NCBI RefSeq assembly: GCF_002937115.1
Contig: NZ_NHRY01000277.1
Span: 1 to 64,000 of the forward strand
Source of the DNA: Rhodopila globiformis
GTDB lineage: Bacteria > Pseudomonadota > Alphaproteobacteria > Acetobacterales > Acetobacteraceae
Length of the DNA stretch: 64,000 nucleotides
Direction of reading: 5' to 3'
Under the pieces are notes generated by a model that saw only the letters and a list, made by a program, of their open reading frames with translations, ran no database searches and was not told the DNA's origin. Both the position numbers and the translations under genes were made by a program. Below, piece by piece: positions 37,107 to 49,122 of this stretch. The stretch's first letter is position 1. Every line of letters starts with the position of its first letter.

Positions 37107-37310
37107 CCAATGCGTATCAGGATAAGGCGGTGGCTGGAGAACGGCCTTTCCCTGATCGTCATGGCCCGGCTTGTCCGGACCACCTATTCCAGCACGTGTG
37201 CCGCGACAGGTGGCCCGGACAAGCCGGGCCATGACGAGGGAGAAACGGCACGCGCCGCCGAACCTTTCTCCAGTCGCCAGCTTATCCTGATACGTATGGG
37301 GCGTGTCCCG
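37107..37310. repeat. Nested composite palindrome
   Basis: Inner arms 37156-37185 and 37208-37237 are the TCATGGCCCGGCTTGTCC palindrome. Outer arms (about 37107-37145 and 37265-37303) carry GTATCAGGATAAG and CTGGAGAA in inverse orientation. Half of the outer unit recurs at 10373-10412. The structure is a palindrome inside a larger imperfect palindrome. Confidence 0.75.
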
Positions 37311-37333
37311 GCCATCCACCCCCGCCGTGTGCG

Positions 37334-37542
37334 GCCACGATCGGTTCAAACCGGATAGCCTGCGTGACCGGACAGAACTGCCGGAACCGCAGAAGGAACA
37401 TTAGTGTTCATCTGTGTTTCCCCCTTATCCCGGAGAACAGACAACCGCGCTGCATCCCGGTCGGCACGCCGGCGCCCGGTTCGTGCCGCGCTGAGAGTGC
37501 CGGATTCTGGAAACACAGATGAGCACGGATGCACACAGATGA
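37334..37542. repeat. 209-bp dispersed repeat, copy A
   Basis: Begins GCCACGATCGGTTCA, passes through CATCTGTGTTTCC, a GC-rich core with AACCGCGC then GCATCCCGG, and ends in AAACACAGATG units. The last part is inverse to the first (an internal inverted repeat). A homologous copy in the same orientation lies at 46947-47152. Confidence 0.75.
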
Positions 37543-37769
37543 GGTCGGTGCGACTACACCCGGCGTGCCACCAGGCCGGCGCCGCCGGAGCGAGGCATTG
37601 ATCGCCGATGTGTCGCCGGCGGCATGATCCACTGACGCCGATTGGTCGGCCGGAACCGGTCAATGGATCAGGCCGCTGGCATAGGCAGGCACAAGGCGGG
37701 AGCCCGTTTCAGCACGAGACAGGGGGCGGGGGACGCATAAGGGCAGGGCTGTTCCCCTTGCTTTCGGGG

Positions 37770-37859
37770 CGGCGTTTCATCGCCTGGCTCGTTCACACCC
37801 TTTAGTGGTCCTTCGCGGTTTCCGTGTTGAAAGCGGTAGCCAATCCAAACCCCGCCGCT
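37770..37859. repeat. GxxExxY-associated flank, copy 2
   Basis: Inverse match to 16499-16586, including GGCGTTTCAT, GTTCACACCC, GGTCCTTCG and TAGCCAATCC. No GxxExxY coding sequence remains next to it, so it looks like a scar. Confidence 0.6.
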
Positions 37860-37966
37860 TCGGATGCCCGCCCACCACTGTGCACCGATTCACATCGCCG
37901 CCACGGGCATGGCCTCAGGATACGCGACTGCGGCCACAGCCGGCCGCAACCAACCGTGGAGGCAAA

Positions 37967-38137
37967 ATGAACGCTCGCTCATCAAAGGACGTGCAGCCTG
38001 GAGTCAGGCTGACCGAGGCTGAACTGGACGCAGTGTCAGGCGGCCTGAACCCGCAGCCGCTGCCTCCCGGCCTCCGGGAGGAGTCTTTTCAGGCGTCACG
38101 GGACGCGCCTGTGAACCCCGATCCCGTGCCGTGGTGA
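37967..38137 (+). CDS. Double-glycine leader peptide with NPQPLPP core
   Basis: 56 residues from the ATG at 37967, preceded by a perfect GGAGG. Residues 15-26 read LTEAELDAVSGG, a classic double-glycine leader as used by bacteriocin/RiPP peptides and cleaved by C39 peptidases. The 30-residue remainder begins LNPQPLPPG and contains eight prolines and a C-terminal Trp. NPQPLPP-type small proteins recur in proteobacteria with no assigned function. No C39-peptidase transporter or modifying enzyme lies in the window. Toxic, signalling or structural roles are all open. Confidence 0.65.
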   Translation: MNARSSKDVQPGVRLTEAELDAVSGGLNPQPLPPGLREESFQASRDAPVNPDPVPW

Positions 38138-38270
38138 GAGCATAGCCTCGGGGCGTCGGCAGGCATGCCGGCGCCCTTCCAACTGCCAGCATCGCGAATC
38201 TCAGCGAGCGGAACGGCTCCGGCGTCTCCAGAAGGCACATAAGGGCAGGCGTCCGCGGCCTCCACCCCGC

Positions 38271-38459
38271 CTAATGATAGCCGCTGTCGTAACCCGGCGG
38301 CGGCCTGTAGTCGTAGCCCTGCGGCGGCGGGGGCGGTGGCTGTCCGCGATCGTAGCCGGGCGGCGGAGGCGGCGGCGGGTGCCGATGATAGTCCACGACG
38401 ACGCAGCCGGTCAGCCCAAGCAACGCAACCGCCATCAGGCCAGTGCCCGCGAGCCGCAT
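38271..38459 (-). CDS. Small Pro/Tyr/Gly-rich lipoprotein
   Basis: 62 residues from the ATG at 38459, with an ideal AAGGAG site. Signal peptide MRLAGTGLMAVALLG is followed by lipobox LTGC (Cys19). After a short YHRHP segment the mature part is runs of Pro, Gly and Tyr-Asp. It is probably an outer-membrane or periplasmic lipoprotein, disordered in solution. It lies downstream of ftsK on the same strand, 155 bp after the ftsK stop. Function unknown. Confidence 0.7.
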   Translation of the reverse strand: MRLAGTGLMAVALLGLTGCVVVDYHRHPPPPPPPGYDRGQPPPPPPQGYDYRPPPGYDSGYH

Positions 38460-38614
38460 GCAAGACTCCTTTCCATCTCCCCCCGCGCCCAGGTCTGGCA
38501 TCCCGCCGCGCGCAGCGAGACGTTCAACGCCGTGCCGGGCAGGAAAGTTCCACCTCCGGCGCCCGTTGTTGCCGCCGGGCACCGGTTCGCCGTGCCGCCG
38601 GGGCAGAGGATACG

Positions 38615-41071
38615 TCAATCCGTCTCGTCCTGAACCCGCCGCACCAGGATCTCCCGCTTGCCGACATGGTTCGCCGGCCCGACGATGCCTTCCTTCTCCA
38701 TCTGCTCGATCAGCTTCGCCGCTTTGTTGTAGCCGATGTTCAGGTGCCGCTGGATGAACGAGGTCGATGCCTTGCCCTCCCGCGCCACCACGTCCACCGC
38801 CTGGTCGAACAGGCTCTTGTCGCTGTCGCCGCCGCCGGAAATGCCGCCCACGCCCGACTCGGAGTCGCCGGACCCATCCAGCGCCTCGGTCACCTCGTCC
38901 AGGTAGACCGGCTCGCCCTGCTCGCGCAGGAACGCCACCACCTTCTCGACCTCGCCATCCGAGACGAACGGCCCGTGCACGCGGGTGATGCGGCCACCGC
39001 CCTGCATGTACAGCATGTCGCCCATGCCCAGCAGCTGCTCCGCCCCCTGCTCGCCCAGGATAGTGCGGCTGTCGAACTTGCTGATCACCTGGAAGCTGAT
39101 GCGGGTCGGGAAGTTGGCCTTGATGGTGCCGGTGATCACGTCCACCGACGGCCGCTGCGTCGCCATGATCACGTGGATGCCGGCGGCGCGCGCCATCTGC
39201 GCCAGGCGCTGCACCGCCTGCTCGATCTCCTTGCCGGCGACCATCATCAGGTCGGCCATCTCGTCCACCACCACGACGATGAACGGCAGCGGCTCCAGCG
39301 CCAGCGGCTGCTCCTCGTGAGTCGGACGGCCGGTGTCGGGGTCGAAGCCGGTCTGCACCTTGCGGGTCAGCACCTCGCCTCGGGCGTGGGCGTCGGCGAC
39401 CCGTTCGTTGAAGCCGCCGATGTTGCGCACGCCCAGTTGGCTCATGGCGCGGTAGCGGCGCTCCATCTCCCGCACCACCCACTTCAGCGCCATTACCGCC
39501 TTGGCCGGCTCGGTCACGACCGGCGCCATCAAGTGCGGGATGCCTTCATAGGTGGACAGTTCCAGCATCTTCGGATCGATCAGGATCAGCCGGCACTGGT
39601 CGGGCGACATGCGGTACAGCAGCGACAGGATCATCGCGTTGACGCCCACCGACTTGCCCGAGCCGGTGGTGCCGGCGATCATCAGGTGCGGCATGCGGGC
39701 CAGATCGGCGAAGATCGCCCGGCCGCTGATGTCCTTGCCCAGCGCCAGGGACAGGCGGCTCTGGTTGCGCTGGTAGTCCTCGCTGCCGAGGATCTCGCTC
39801 AGGAACACCGTCTCGCGCTTGCTGTTCGGCACCTCGATGCCGATGACGTTGCGGCCCGGGACGGTGGCGATGCGCACCGCGGTGACCGACAGGCTGCGCG
39901 CCACGTCGTCCGCCAGGCCGATGACGCGGGCGCTGCGGATGCCGGGGGCGGGCACCAGCTCATACAGCGTGACCACCGGGCCGGGGCGGATCTCGACGAT
40001 CTCGCCCTGCACGCCGTAGTCGGACAGCACGGTTTCCAGCAGCCGGGCGTTGGCCTGCAGCGCCTCCTCGCTCGGACCGCTGGTGGCGCGGGCCGGCGGC
40101 TCCTTCAGCAGGCTCAGGGGCGGAAATTGCCAGGTGCCCTCGCCCAGCGGCAGGCTGGACTGCAGCGCCTTGCGCGGCGGCGGCGCCGGCGGTTTGACGC
40201 TGCGGACCGGCGGAATGGCGAATTCGGTGATCTGGACGGGCTCGGCCGGCGGCGCCACCCGGGGCTGCGGCGGCGGTTCGACGCTGCGCTCGGGCTGGCG
40301 CACCACGGGGCGCGGCCGCGCGGGTGGCTCCTCGGGTTCCTCCGGTTCGTCCTCCGGTTCCAGGCCCGGGCCACGGTTGACCAGATGGACCAGCCAGCCC
40401 GACGCGCTGCTCATGCCATCCACCGCGCCGCGCCCGCCGGAGACCGAATAGCGCGCCGCGACTCCGATGACCCGCCCGGCGCCGCGCCAGTCCGACCAGG
40501 ACAGCCCCAGCGACATCAGCCCCAGCAGGACCGCGAGCGCCGTGCCGAGCAGCCAGATACAGGCTTGGCCGACCAGACCGAACAGCGAGTCGCCGGCGTG
40601 AAGCCCGGCGGCGCCGACGATCTGCCCGATGGAGCCGCCGAGCCCCGCCATCACCGGCCAGTGGGTTCCATGCGGCATCGGGATCGTGGCCAGCACGGCC
40701 GCCAGCAGCGGCATGCCGATCAGCAGGGCGATCAGCCGCAGGGTGAAGCTGCTCAGGCCCCGCCGGGAGGCGAGGCGCCAGCACCAGGTCAGCATCGCCA
40801 GCCCCGGCAGGACGCCGACGATGCCGAACCCCTGCAGCAGGAAGTCCGCCAGGATCGCCCCGCCCGGTCCGGCCAGGTTGTGGACATGGCGCGAGGTCGC
40901 GGTGTTCAGCGACGGGTCGCGCGGGTCATAGGTCGCCAGGGCGACCAGCACCGCCAGCCCCAGCAGGCCCAGCAGCAGCCCGCCGAACTCCGCCGCGCGC
41001 TGGCTCATCAACGCTTTCATGGCGGGGGAGGCGATGCGTCGGGGTTCCATCGTGGGGGATCGCGCGGCCAT
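38615..41071 (-). CDS. ftsK: DNA translocase FtsK
   Basis: About 818 residues from the ATG at 41071 (MAARSPTMEPRRIASP). Four or so N-terminal membrane helices anchor it to the septum. A Pro/Glu-rich linker (about 250-330) is followed by the motor domain with Walker A AGTTGSGKSVGVNAM and Walker B-like FIVVVVDEMADLMMV. The C-terminal winged-helix gamma domain (AVDVVAREGKASTSFIQRHL onward) recognises KOPS sites. It pumps chromosome-dimer DNA toward dif and activates XerCD at division. It is divergent from tkt. Confidence 0.96.
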   Translation of the reverse strand: MAARSPTMEPRRIASPAMKALMSQRAAEFGGLLLGLLGLAVLVALATYDPRDPSLNTATSRHVHNLAGPGGAILADFLLQGFGIVGVLPGLAMLTWCWRLASRRGLSSFTLRLIALLIGMPLLAAVLATIPMPHGTHWPVMAGLGGSIGQIVGAAGLHAGDSLFGLVGQACIWLLGTALAVLLGLMSLGLSWSDWRGAGRVIGVAARYSVSGGRGAVDGMSSASGWLVHLVNRGPGLEPEDEPEEPEEPPARPRPVVRQPERSVEPPPQPRVAPPAEPVQITEFAIPPVRSVKPPAPPPRKALQSSLPLGEGTWQFPPLSLLKEPPARATSGPSEEALQANARLLETVLSDYGVQGEIVEIRPGPVVTLYELVPAPGIRSARVIGLADDVARSLSVTAVRIATVPGRNVIGIEVPNSKRETVFLSEILGSEDYQRNQSRLSLALGKDISGRAIFADLARMPHLMIAGTTGSGKSVGVNAMILSLLYRMSPDQCRLILIDPKMLELSTYEGIPHLMAPVVTEPAKAVMALKWVVREMERRYRAMSQLGVRNIGGFNERVADAHARGEVLTRKVQTGFDPDTGRPTHEEQPLALEPLPFIVVVVDEMADLMMVAGKEIEQAVQRLAQMARAAGIHVIMATQRPSVDVITGTIKANFPTRISFQVISKFDSRTILGEQGAEQLLGMGDMLYMQGGGRITRVHGPFVSDGEVEKVVAFLREQGEPVYLDEVTEALDGSGDSESGVGGISGGGDSDKSLFDQAVDVVAREGKASTSFIQRHLNIGYNKAAKLIEQMEKEGIVGPANHVGKREILVRRVQDETD

Positions 41072-41280
41072 GAATGCGGTGCACCTATATCTGCGAGTCT
41101 TGCAACAGAGCATGAACTATAACCGCGAAGGTACTGATTAATGAAGCCCGATCGGCAAACGCGTCGTTGCCTGCGCATTGACTCTTCCGTGTGCCGCGGC
41201 GCGTGCTAAAAGCCCATCTTCCACCGCGACCGGCTGCATCTCCGGTTACACCAACGCAACCACTACGAACGGGAAGGGAA

Positions 41281-43290
<2,010 letters not shown>

Positions 43291-43308
43291 GACCGCTTCC
43301 CTCGATCA

Positions 43309-43343
43309 CGCCCTGTTCGACGTCACCGGCGGCGAACAGGGCG
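43309..43343. terminator. Strong hairpin between tkt and the toxin pseudogene
   Basis: CGCCCTGTTCG (43309-43319) pairs perfectly with CGAACAGGGCG (43333-43343) around a 13-nt loop. It lies between convergent transcription units, about 20 bp after the tkt stop. There is no clear T-run, so it may be a Rho-helped or bidirectional terminator. Confidence 0.4.
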
Positions 43344-43374
43344 TGTCCCGGACGTCGTCTCTGCCCCCGCCGGA

Positions 43375-43696
43375 TCACTCGAACAGATCGGCGTGTGTCC
43401 CGGCCCGGACGAACACGACCATCGCGGCGCCGGTGAGCCGGTAGATCAACAGGAAGTCGCCGCCCGATGTGGCACTCCCGGTGGTCCGCCCAGTTGCCGG
43501 TCGGTGCGTGGTCGCGCCATGCGGGTGGTAGTGGGCCATCATTGGCGATCAGCAGCATCATGGCTTCCTTGAGCTGCCGCATGTTGTATCGGCCCGAATG
43601 TGTCAGCCGCTTCCAGTCCTTCAGGAATGCCGCGGTGTAATCCGAGGCGCGCGGGGGACTTGCCCGCTTGCCGTCACTCTCCTTTGGAGAGCGCAT
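43375..43696 (-). pseudogene. YafQ/RelE-type toxin, frameshifted
   Basis: The first frame gives YTAAFLKDWKRLTHSGRYNM and LPPAWRDHAPTGNWADHREC HIG, typical of YafQ toxins. Then a single extra base in a GGG run (about 43459-43466) throws the frame off. The correct ending GDFLLIYRLTGAAMVVFVRA then THADLFE sits in the next frame with its own stop at 43375. The catalytic C-terminal part is therefore lost unless the base is a sequencing error. The start overlaps the antitoxin gene end by 23 bp. Confidence 0.8.
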
Positions 43697-43934
43697 CGAA
43701 CAGCGCCTCCGGGGTTTCGTAGCGCGCCTGGCCCAGCGTGCGGGCCTCCTCCATCGCGGCCCGTGTCGCCGCGTTCGGAACCTTGATGGCGAACGGGATC
43801 GCCTGCTCGATCGCCACCCGGTGCAGGAACAGGCGCACGGCCTCGGAAACGGACAGGCCCATCAGTTCCAGAGCCGCGGACGCCCGCGCCTTGATCTCCT
43901 CATCCACCCGTACGTGGAGCATCTCCGTGGCCAT
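43674..43934 (-). CDS. RelB/DinJ family antitoxin
   Basis: 86 residues: an N-terminal ribbon-helix-helix (MLHVRVDEEIKARASAALEL, then LSVSEAVRLFLHRVAIEQAI) and a C-terminal toxin-binding tail (TLGQARYETPEALFDALS). These proteins bind YafQ/RelE-type toxins and repress their own promoter. It is the first gene of the pair, overlapping the toxin start. The promoter should lie just upstream at about 43940-43985, where the DNA is AT-richer. Confidence 0.9.
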   Translation of the reverse strand: MATEMLHVRVDEEIKARASAALELMGLSVSEAVRLFLHRVAIEQAIPFAIKVPNAATRAAMEEARTLGQARYETPEALFDALSKGE

Positions 43935-44274
43935 GAGGGCCTCCTGTGAAACCGCCGCGCATCTTGTATCTCAAATGAGATACAGCAGCAATTGCTGGCT
44001 TCAACGAGAGCGAGCATTGGGCGAAAAACTCTACCCTACCGGACCGGGGCGCCGCTCCGCTCGCTGATCCGATCGGCGCGCGGGTGCGCGGAACGAGGAC
44101 GTCTCTCTATCGTCATGGCCGGGCGTATCCCCTGGCTTTCAGGATGGAGCAAGGTCTTCTCCCTCACCGTCATGGCCGGGCGTGTCCCGGCCATCCACCC
44201 CTCGCCGTCGAAGCGCAGATGGCCGGGACACGCCCGGCCATGACGGTGAGAGAACGGGCCGCGCCCGCTTCCGG
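43935..44274. other. Intergenic region with REP-like palindrome
   Basis: No gene seen. It contains the antitoxin promoter region (AT-richer near 43970-43995, with ATCTCAAATGAGAT as a short palindrome that could be an operator) and the repeat at 44163-44250, preceded by a single repeat arm at about 44113. Confidence 0.5.
44163..44250. repeat. REP-like palindrome, GGCCGGGCGTGTCC variant
   Basis: Arms 44163-44195 and 44218-44250 are inverted copies built on CTCACCGTCATGGCCGGG, around a loop of about 22 nt. It is the same family as the short palindrome at 10325-10347. It lies downstream of the LLM oxidoreductase. Confidence 0.85.
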
Positions 44275-45297
<1,023 letters not shown>

Positions 45298-45332
45298 ATA
45301 GGGCAGGACCCGCCCAGCACGAAGGTTTCCGC

Positions 45333-46802
45333 ATGTCCGTCCGCATCCCGTTCGACAACAGCTACGCCCGCCTGCCGGATCGCTTCTACGCCCGCCTCGA
45401 CCCAACGCCGGTCGAGGCGCCGCGCCTGGTGAAGCTGAACGCCGGCCTCGCCGCGGAACTGGGCATCGATCCGGACGAGCTGGCCAGCCCGGATGGCGTC
45501 GCTGTCCTGGCCGGCAGCCAGGTGCCGCCGGGCGCCGAGCCGATGGCGCTGGCCTATGCCGGGCACCAGTTCGGCTATTTCGTGCCGCAGCTCGGCGATG
45601 GCCGCGCCTGCCTGCTGGGCGAGGTCGTCGGGCGCGACGGCATCCGCCGCGACATCCAGCTCAAGGGCTCCGGGCAGACGCCGTTTTCCCGCGCCGGAGA
45701 CGGACGGGCGGCGCTGGGGCCGGTGCTGCGTGAATACCTGATCAGCGAGGCCATGGCGGCACTGGGCATCAGGACCACCCGCACGCTGGCCGCGGTGACG
45801 ACGGGGGAGTCTGTGTGGCGGGAGACACGGCTGCCCGGCGCGGTGCTGACCCGCGTCGCCGCCAGCCACATCCGCGTCGGCACCTTCCAGTATTTCGCCG
45901 CGCGCGGCGACGCCGAGGCGGTGCGGATGCTGGCCGACTACGCCATCGCCCGGCACTACCCGGATGCCGCCCGGGCGGACAACCGGTATCTGGCGTTCCT
46001 CGATGCCGTCGTCGCGGCCCAGGCCGATCTGGTGGCGCGCTGGCTGGCGGTGGGGTTCATCCATGGGGTGATGAACACCGACAACTGCTCGATCACCGGC
46101 GAGACGATCGACTACGGCCCGTGCGCCTTCATGGACGCTTATGACCCGGCGACGGTGTTCAGCTCGATCGACCATGCCGGGCGCTACGCCTACGGCAACC
46201 AGCCGCGCATCGCGCAGTGGAACCTGGCACGCCTGGCCGAGACCCTGTTGCCGCTGCTGGGCGATGGCGAGGCCGCGGCGCTGGAGGCGGCGAAGGACTC
46301 CCTGACGGCGTTCGCCCCGCGCTTCCAGGACGCCTACCTCGCCGGCCTGCGCCGGAAGATCGGCCTGGCCACGGCGCGGGAGGGCGACGAGGCGCTGGTG
46401 CAGGATTTCCTGACCCGCCTGGCCGAGGACGGCGTCGATTTCACCCTGGCGTTCCGCGCCCTGGCCGACGCCATGCAGGACGATGCCGCATTGGTGGCAC
46501 TGTTCGCCGACAGGGCCGCGCTCGACGCCTGGCTCGCGCGATGGCGGTCACGGCTGGCCGCAGAGCCCGGGGCGCCAGAGACGGCACGGGCCTTGATGCA
46601 GGCGGCAAACCCGGCGTTCATCCCCCGCAACCATCTGGTGGAGGCCGCCCTGGCAGCCGCCGTGGAGCATCAGGACTACGGACCGTTCGAAACGCTGCTG
46701 AGCGTGCTGTCGCGCCCCTGGCACGACGACCCGGCCCTGGCGGCCTACGCCCGTGCCCCGCGGGAGGAGGAGCGTGTGCAGCAGACCTTCTGCGGCACAT
46801 AG
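45333..46802 (+). CDS. selO: Protein adenylyltransferase SelO (YdiU/UPF0061)
   Basis: 489 residues of a pseudokinase that AMPylates Ser/Thr/Tyr on redox-related proteins. Landmarks are [18 protein letters not shown], the Lys in [20 protein letters not shown], then [34 protein letters not shown] (metal-binding Asn/Asp) and [11 protein letters not shown]. The C-terminus ends [11 protein letters not shown], with Cys where eukaryotic SelO has selenocysteine. Length and motifs look intact. The start is close to the divergent LLM gene. Confidence 0.93.
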   Translation: MSVRIPFDNSYARLPDRFYARLDPTPVEAPRLVKLNAGLAAELGIDPDELASPDGVAVLAGSQVPPGAEPMALAYAGHQFGYFVPQLGDGRACLLGEVVGRDGIRRDIQLKGSGQTPFSRAGDGRAALGPVLREYLISEAMAALGIRTTRTLAAVTTGESVWRETRLPGAVLTRVAASHIRVGTFQYFAARGDAEAVRMLADYAIARHYPDAARADNRYLAFLDAVVAAQADLVARWLAVGFIHGVMNTDNCSITGETIDYGPCAFMDAYDPATVFSSIDHAGRYAYGNQPRIAQWNLARLAETLLPLLGDGEAAALEAAKDSLTAFAPRFQDAYLAGLRRKIGLATAREGDEALVQDFLTRLAEDGVDFTLAFRALADAMQDDAALVALFADRAALDAWLARWRSRLAAEPGAPETARALMQAANPAFIPRNHLVEAALAAAVEHQDYGPFETLLSVLSRPWHDDPALAAYARAPREEERVQQTFCGT

Positions 46803-47244
46803 GGCAACACCAGCCTCGGCCGCGATCCAACCCGGCATCGCTCGCGGCCTGCGAACCATGGCGTTTCCGGCGAGCGTGGAAGCTGTCGGGCGCTGTCAGC
46901 CTGTTGTGCCAGCGGCCTGGACCGGTGACCCCTCTCGCCTCGCGCCGCCACGATCGGTTCATGCGGCACGGTCGGCGTGACCGGACCGAGCCGCCGGAAC
47001 CACAGACCATCTGTGTGCATCTGTGTTTCCCCTTATTTCGTAGAATGGACAAACCGCGCCGCATCCCGGCCCGAGCGCCCGCGGTTGTTCCATGCCGTGC
47101 CGAGAGAGCGTGGATGGGGAAACACAGATGCACACGGATGCACACAGATGATGGCCGTGGGAACAGGCAGCCGTCGTGCCACGTCACCCGTTCCACGGGT
47201 GGAGATTTGCCGCAGGAACCCGTCAGTGGGCTATGCCGCCGGTA
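46803..47244. other. Intergenic region with 209-bp repeat copy
   Basis: No gene recognised. It is dominated by the repeat at 46947-47152. The remainder shows only frames that are shadows of that repeat. Confidence 0.5.
46947..47152. repeat. 209-bp dispersed repeat, copy B
   Basis: Homologous to 37334-37542 in the same orientation: GCCACGATCGGTTCA, CATCTGTGTTTCC, a conserved GCATCCCGG core and terminal ACACAGATG units forming an internal inverted repeat. The cores differ more than the ends. Confidence 0.75.
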
Positions 47245-47880
47245 TCAGCACCGCGCCGGGCGGCGTCGGCGCAGGAGCCGGAGAGCCGCCAGGGCACCCA
47301 TGAAAACAGCCAGCGATGACGGCTCCGGAACCGGCTTCCGGCCGCTTTGCGACGGCGCGGGAACCGGCGCGGGGTCGCTGGGCGTCTGCACGACGGTCGG
47401 GGCCGCCGGGTCGGCGAAGGCAACCGGAACGTCGGGAAGCGGGGCTGCCAGGGTCAGTCCGGCGACCTCAGGCGGCGGCAGCGGGTCCTGGACCGGGTCA
47501 TAGGCGGACCCCGGCGCGAAAGCCGCGGCGAAACCCGGCGGAAGCAGCAGCAGCGGAAGGCCAGGATCCGTCTGCACCGGTTGCGTCGCGAGTTCGGGCT
47601 GGGGGATCGTTGCCAACGGTGGGGAGGGCGGCAGGGGGGCGGCGGGAATGCTGGCGGCGATCAGCAGCGGCGCGGCCCGGCAGGCTGCGCCCACGATGAG
47701 CCTGGGATGCCTGAGCGCTGTGCGGACCCCGTGGTGAACGTCATGCAGGGCGTGCCGATGGATCTGCGGCAGCGTATGCCTGACCCCGTGCGACAGGCCG
47801 TGGACCGCCGGCGGTGTCGTCGATGGAGCCAAAGGCTCGCAAGGATGCGGGAGAAGCACGTCGAATATCCTTGCCCACAT
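47245..47880 (-). CDS. PEP-CTERM sorting-domain protein
   Basis: 211 residues. The C-terminus VPEPSSLAVFMGALAALRL followed by LRRRRPARC is a textbook PEP-CTERM signal: a VPEP motif, one hydrophobic helix and a basic tail, processed by exosortase at the inner membrane. The rest is His-rich (about 25-60), then a hydrophobic stretch and long Pro/Ala/Leu-rich low-complexity sequence. No folded domain is seen. An exosortase gene is not in the window, but the exopolysaccharide locus with its ExeA-like ATPase is the usual partner of this system. The start ATG 47880 lacks a strong ribosome site. Confidence 0.75.
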   Translation of the reverse strand: MWARIFDVLLPHPCEPLAPSTTPPAVHGLSHGVRHTLPQIHRHALHDVHHGVRTALRHPRLIVGAACRAAPLLIAASIPAAPLPPSPPLATIPQPELATQPVQTDPGLPLLLLPPGFAAAFAPGSAYDPVQDPLPPPEVAGLTLAAPLPDVPVAFADPAAPTVVQTPSDPAPVPAPSQSGRKPVPEPSSLAVFMGALAALRLLRRRRPARC

Positions 47881-48383
47881 GCCCGGGGCACGCGGGTACT
47901 AAGTAACGAATCCGTTCTGGATATCTGACGGCTCAAATTACGTCAGAAATTATCAGAATGTCCACGAAAATGCTTATTTTTCTGTATATTTCAGGGCGAT
48001 CGTCTCGATATACGCATTTCCTTTGGCCTGCAGTCTGAATGTCTGCTGGCCACACAGAAAATTAGAAGCCCAGCATTGGACATGTTGGCAGCCGCCAGAT
48101 CAGGGCACCAGGCATTCGGCATGCGTCTCCAGGCATCGACCGCGCCCGAGGCGAGCCCGCGCGGCCACACGGTGAACCGCGACCGAGGCGGGTGTCCGCC
48201 GGCAGCACGGCCCGGTGCGAAACCAAAAGCAACGATTAATGGGATATTTTTGCCCGTGTCCCCGATCAGGGCCGGCAATCGGGGTCGAGCGCCGGGATCA
48301 GCAGATGCGCGAATGGCCCCGGCTGGCAGGGCATATGATCAAGGCTGGATGGATTGCCAGGCATGACTGCCGGATCTCACCGC
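47881..48383. other. Intergenic region, no gene recognised
   Basis: About 500 bp between the PEP-CTERM gene and the tRNA, with an AT-rich part near 47930-48060 that may carry the PEP-CTERM gene's promoter. Short frames present show no family resemblance or ribosome sites. Confidence 0.4.
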
Positions 48384-48459
48384 TGGTGGAGCCGAGGGGA
48401 ATCGAACCCCTGACCTCCTGAATGCCATTCAGGCGCTCTCCCAACTGAGCTACGGCCCC
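48384..48459 (-). tRNA. tRNA-Ala (anticodon GGC)
   Basis: On the minus strand a 76-nt cloverleaf runs from GGGGCCG to CGGCTCC-A-CCA. The acceptor stem pairs 7/7 with one G-U. The D-arm has AGCTCAGTTGGGAGAGC, and the anticodon stem CCTGA/TCAGG encloses loop ATGGCAT. The T-arm has GGTTCGATTCC. The anticodon GGC reads GCC/GCU alanine codons. CCA is encoded. Confidence 0.97.
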
Positions 48460-48722
48460 GACCGGTGAGGCGCGCGGTATACCCACCCCGCCTGACCGGA
48501 TCAAGGGCCAAAATTCGAAAATCGCACGCAATCCACGCAGAAAACCACGCGGGCCCGGATGCTACCCGAGGATACGCGTCGATCCCGGCAGGAAACGCGC
48601 GGCTTGCGGTCGTTCTCGTCGGCATGGCCCTTCCACGCCCTACGCAATGCACACATCCTGGAAACGAGTCGGAAATGACCGTAAAATCAAGTGCTTGCCT
48701 GGGCGCCAAGAGCGTTCCACCA

Positions 48723-48804
48723 TCGTCATGGCCCGGCTTGTCCGGGCCACCTATTCCAGCACTTGTGCCGCGACAGGTGGCCCGGACAAGCCGGGCCATG
48801 ACGA
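48723..48804. repeat. REP-like palindrome
   Basis: Arms 48723-48752 and 48775-48804 are inverted copies built on TCGTCATGGCCCGGCTTG, with centre TATTCCAGCACTTGTGCCG. Nearly identical to the inner palindrome at 37156-37237 and related to 33941-34028. Confidence 0.85.
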
Positions 48805-48980
48805 AAGAGAAACGCAGCGGCGGACCGTTTCCGAGATGTGTGCATCCCGTAGCTCCACGCCATGGTGGGCGCAGGTCCACTATCCACGCCTTGCGGTGCT
48901 GGTCTCGGTAAAGGCGTGCATGGCGGGCCCTGCCGCCGCCATAACGGTTGAGCCGTCCGTGCGACAAGTGGAGCGGTTAT

Positions 48981-49082
48981 GCGGTTTCCGGGAAGCATTG
49001 CCGGTTTCGTCGCTCCCTAGGCCAACGCAGGCCGCACCAGGAGTCGCGGGAAAGCGGCCAAATTTCCTGAGAACCGTATGAC
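48981..49082. repeat. 102-bp direct repeat, copy 1
   Basis: Contains TCGTCGCTCC, GGCCAACGC, AGTCGCGGGAAA and AACCGTAT; matches 49297-49398 in the same orientation along its whole length with scattered substitutions. Confidence 0.75.
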
Positions 49083-49122
49083 AGGCCGCCACCCGGCTGA
49101 ACGGCGACGGGTGCCCCGGTAT

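Larger units (their letters stand above)
37091..37966. other. Gene-free repeat-rich region
   Basis: Nearly 900 bp with no supported gene. It contains a nested palindrome (37107-37310), one copy of a 209-bp repeat (37334-37542), an inverse copy of a GxxExxY flank (37770-37859), and then the leader of the double-glycine peptide gene. It appears to be a landing site for small repeats between the redox island and ftsK. Confidence 0.6.
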
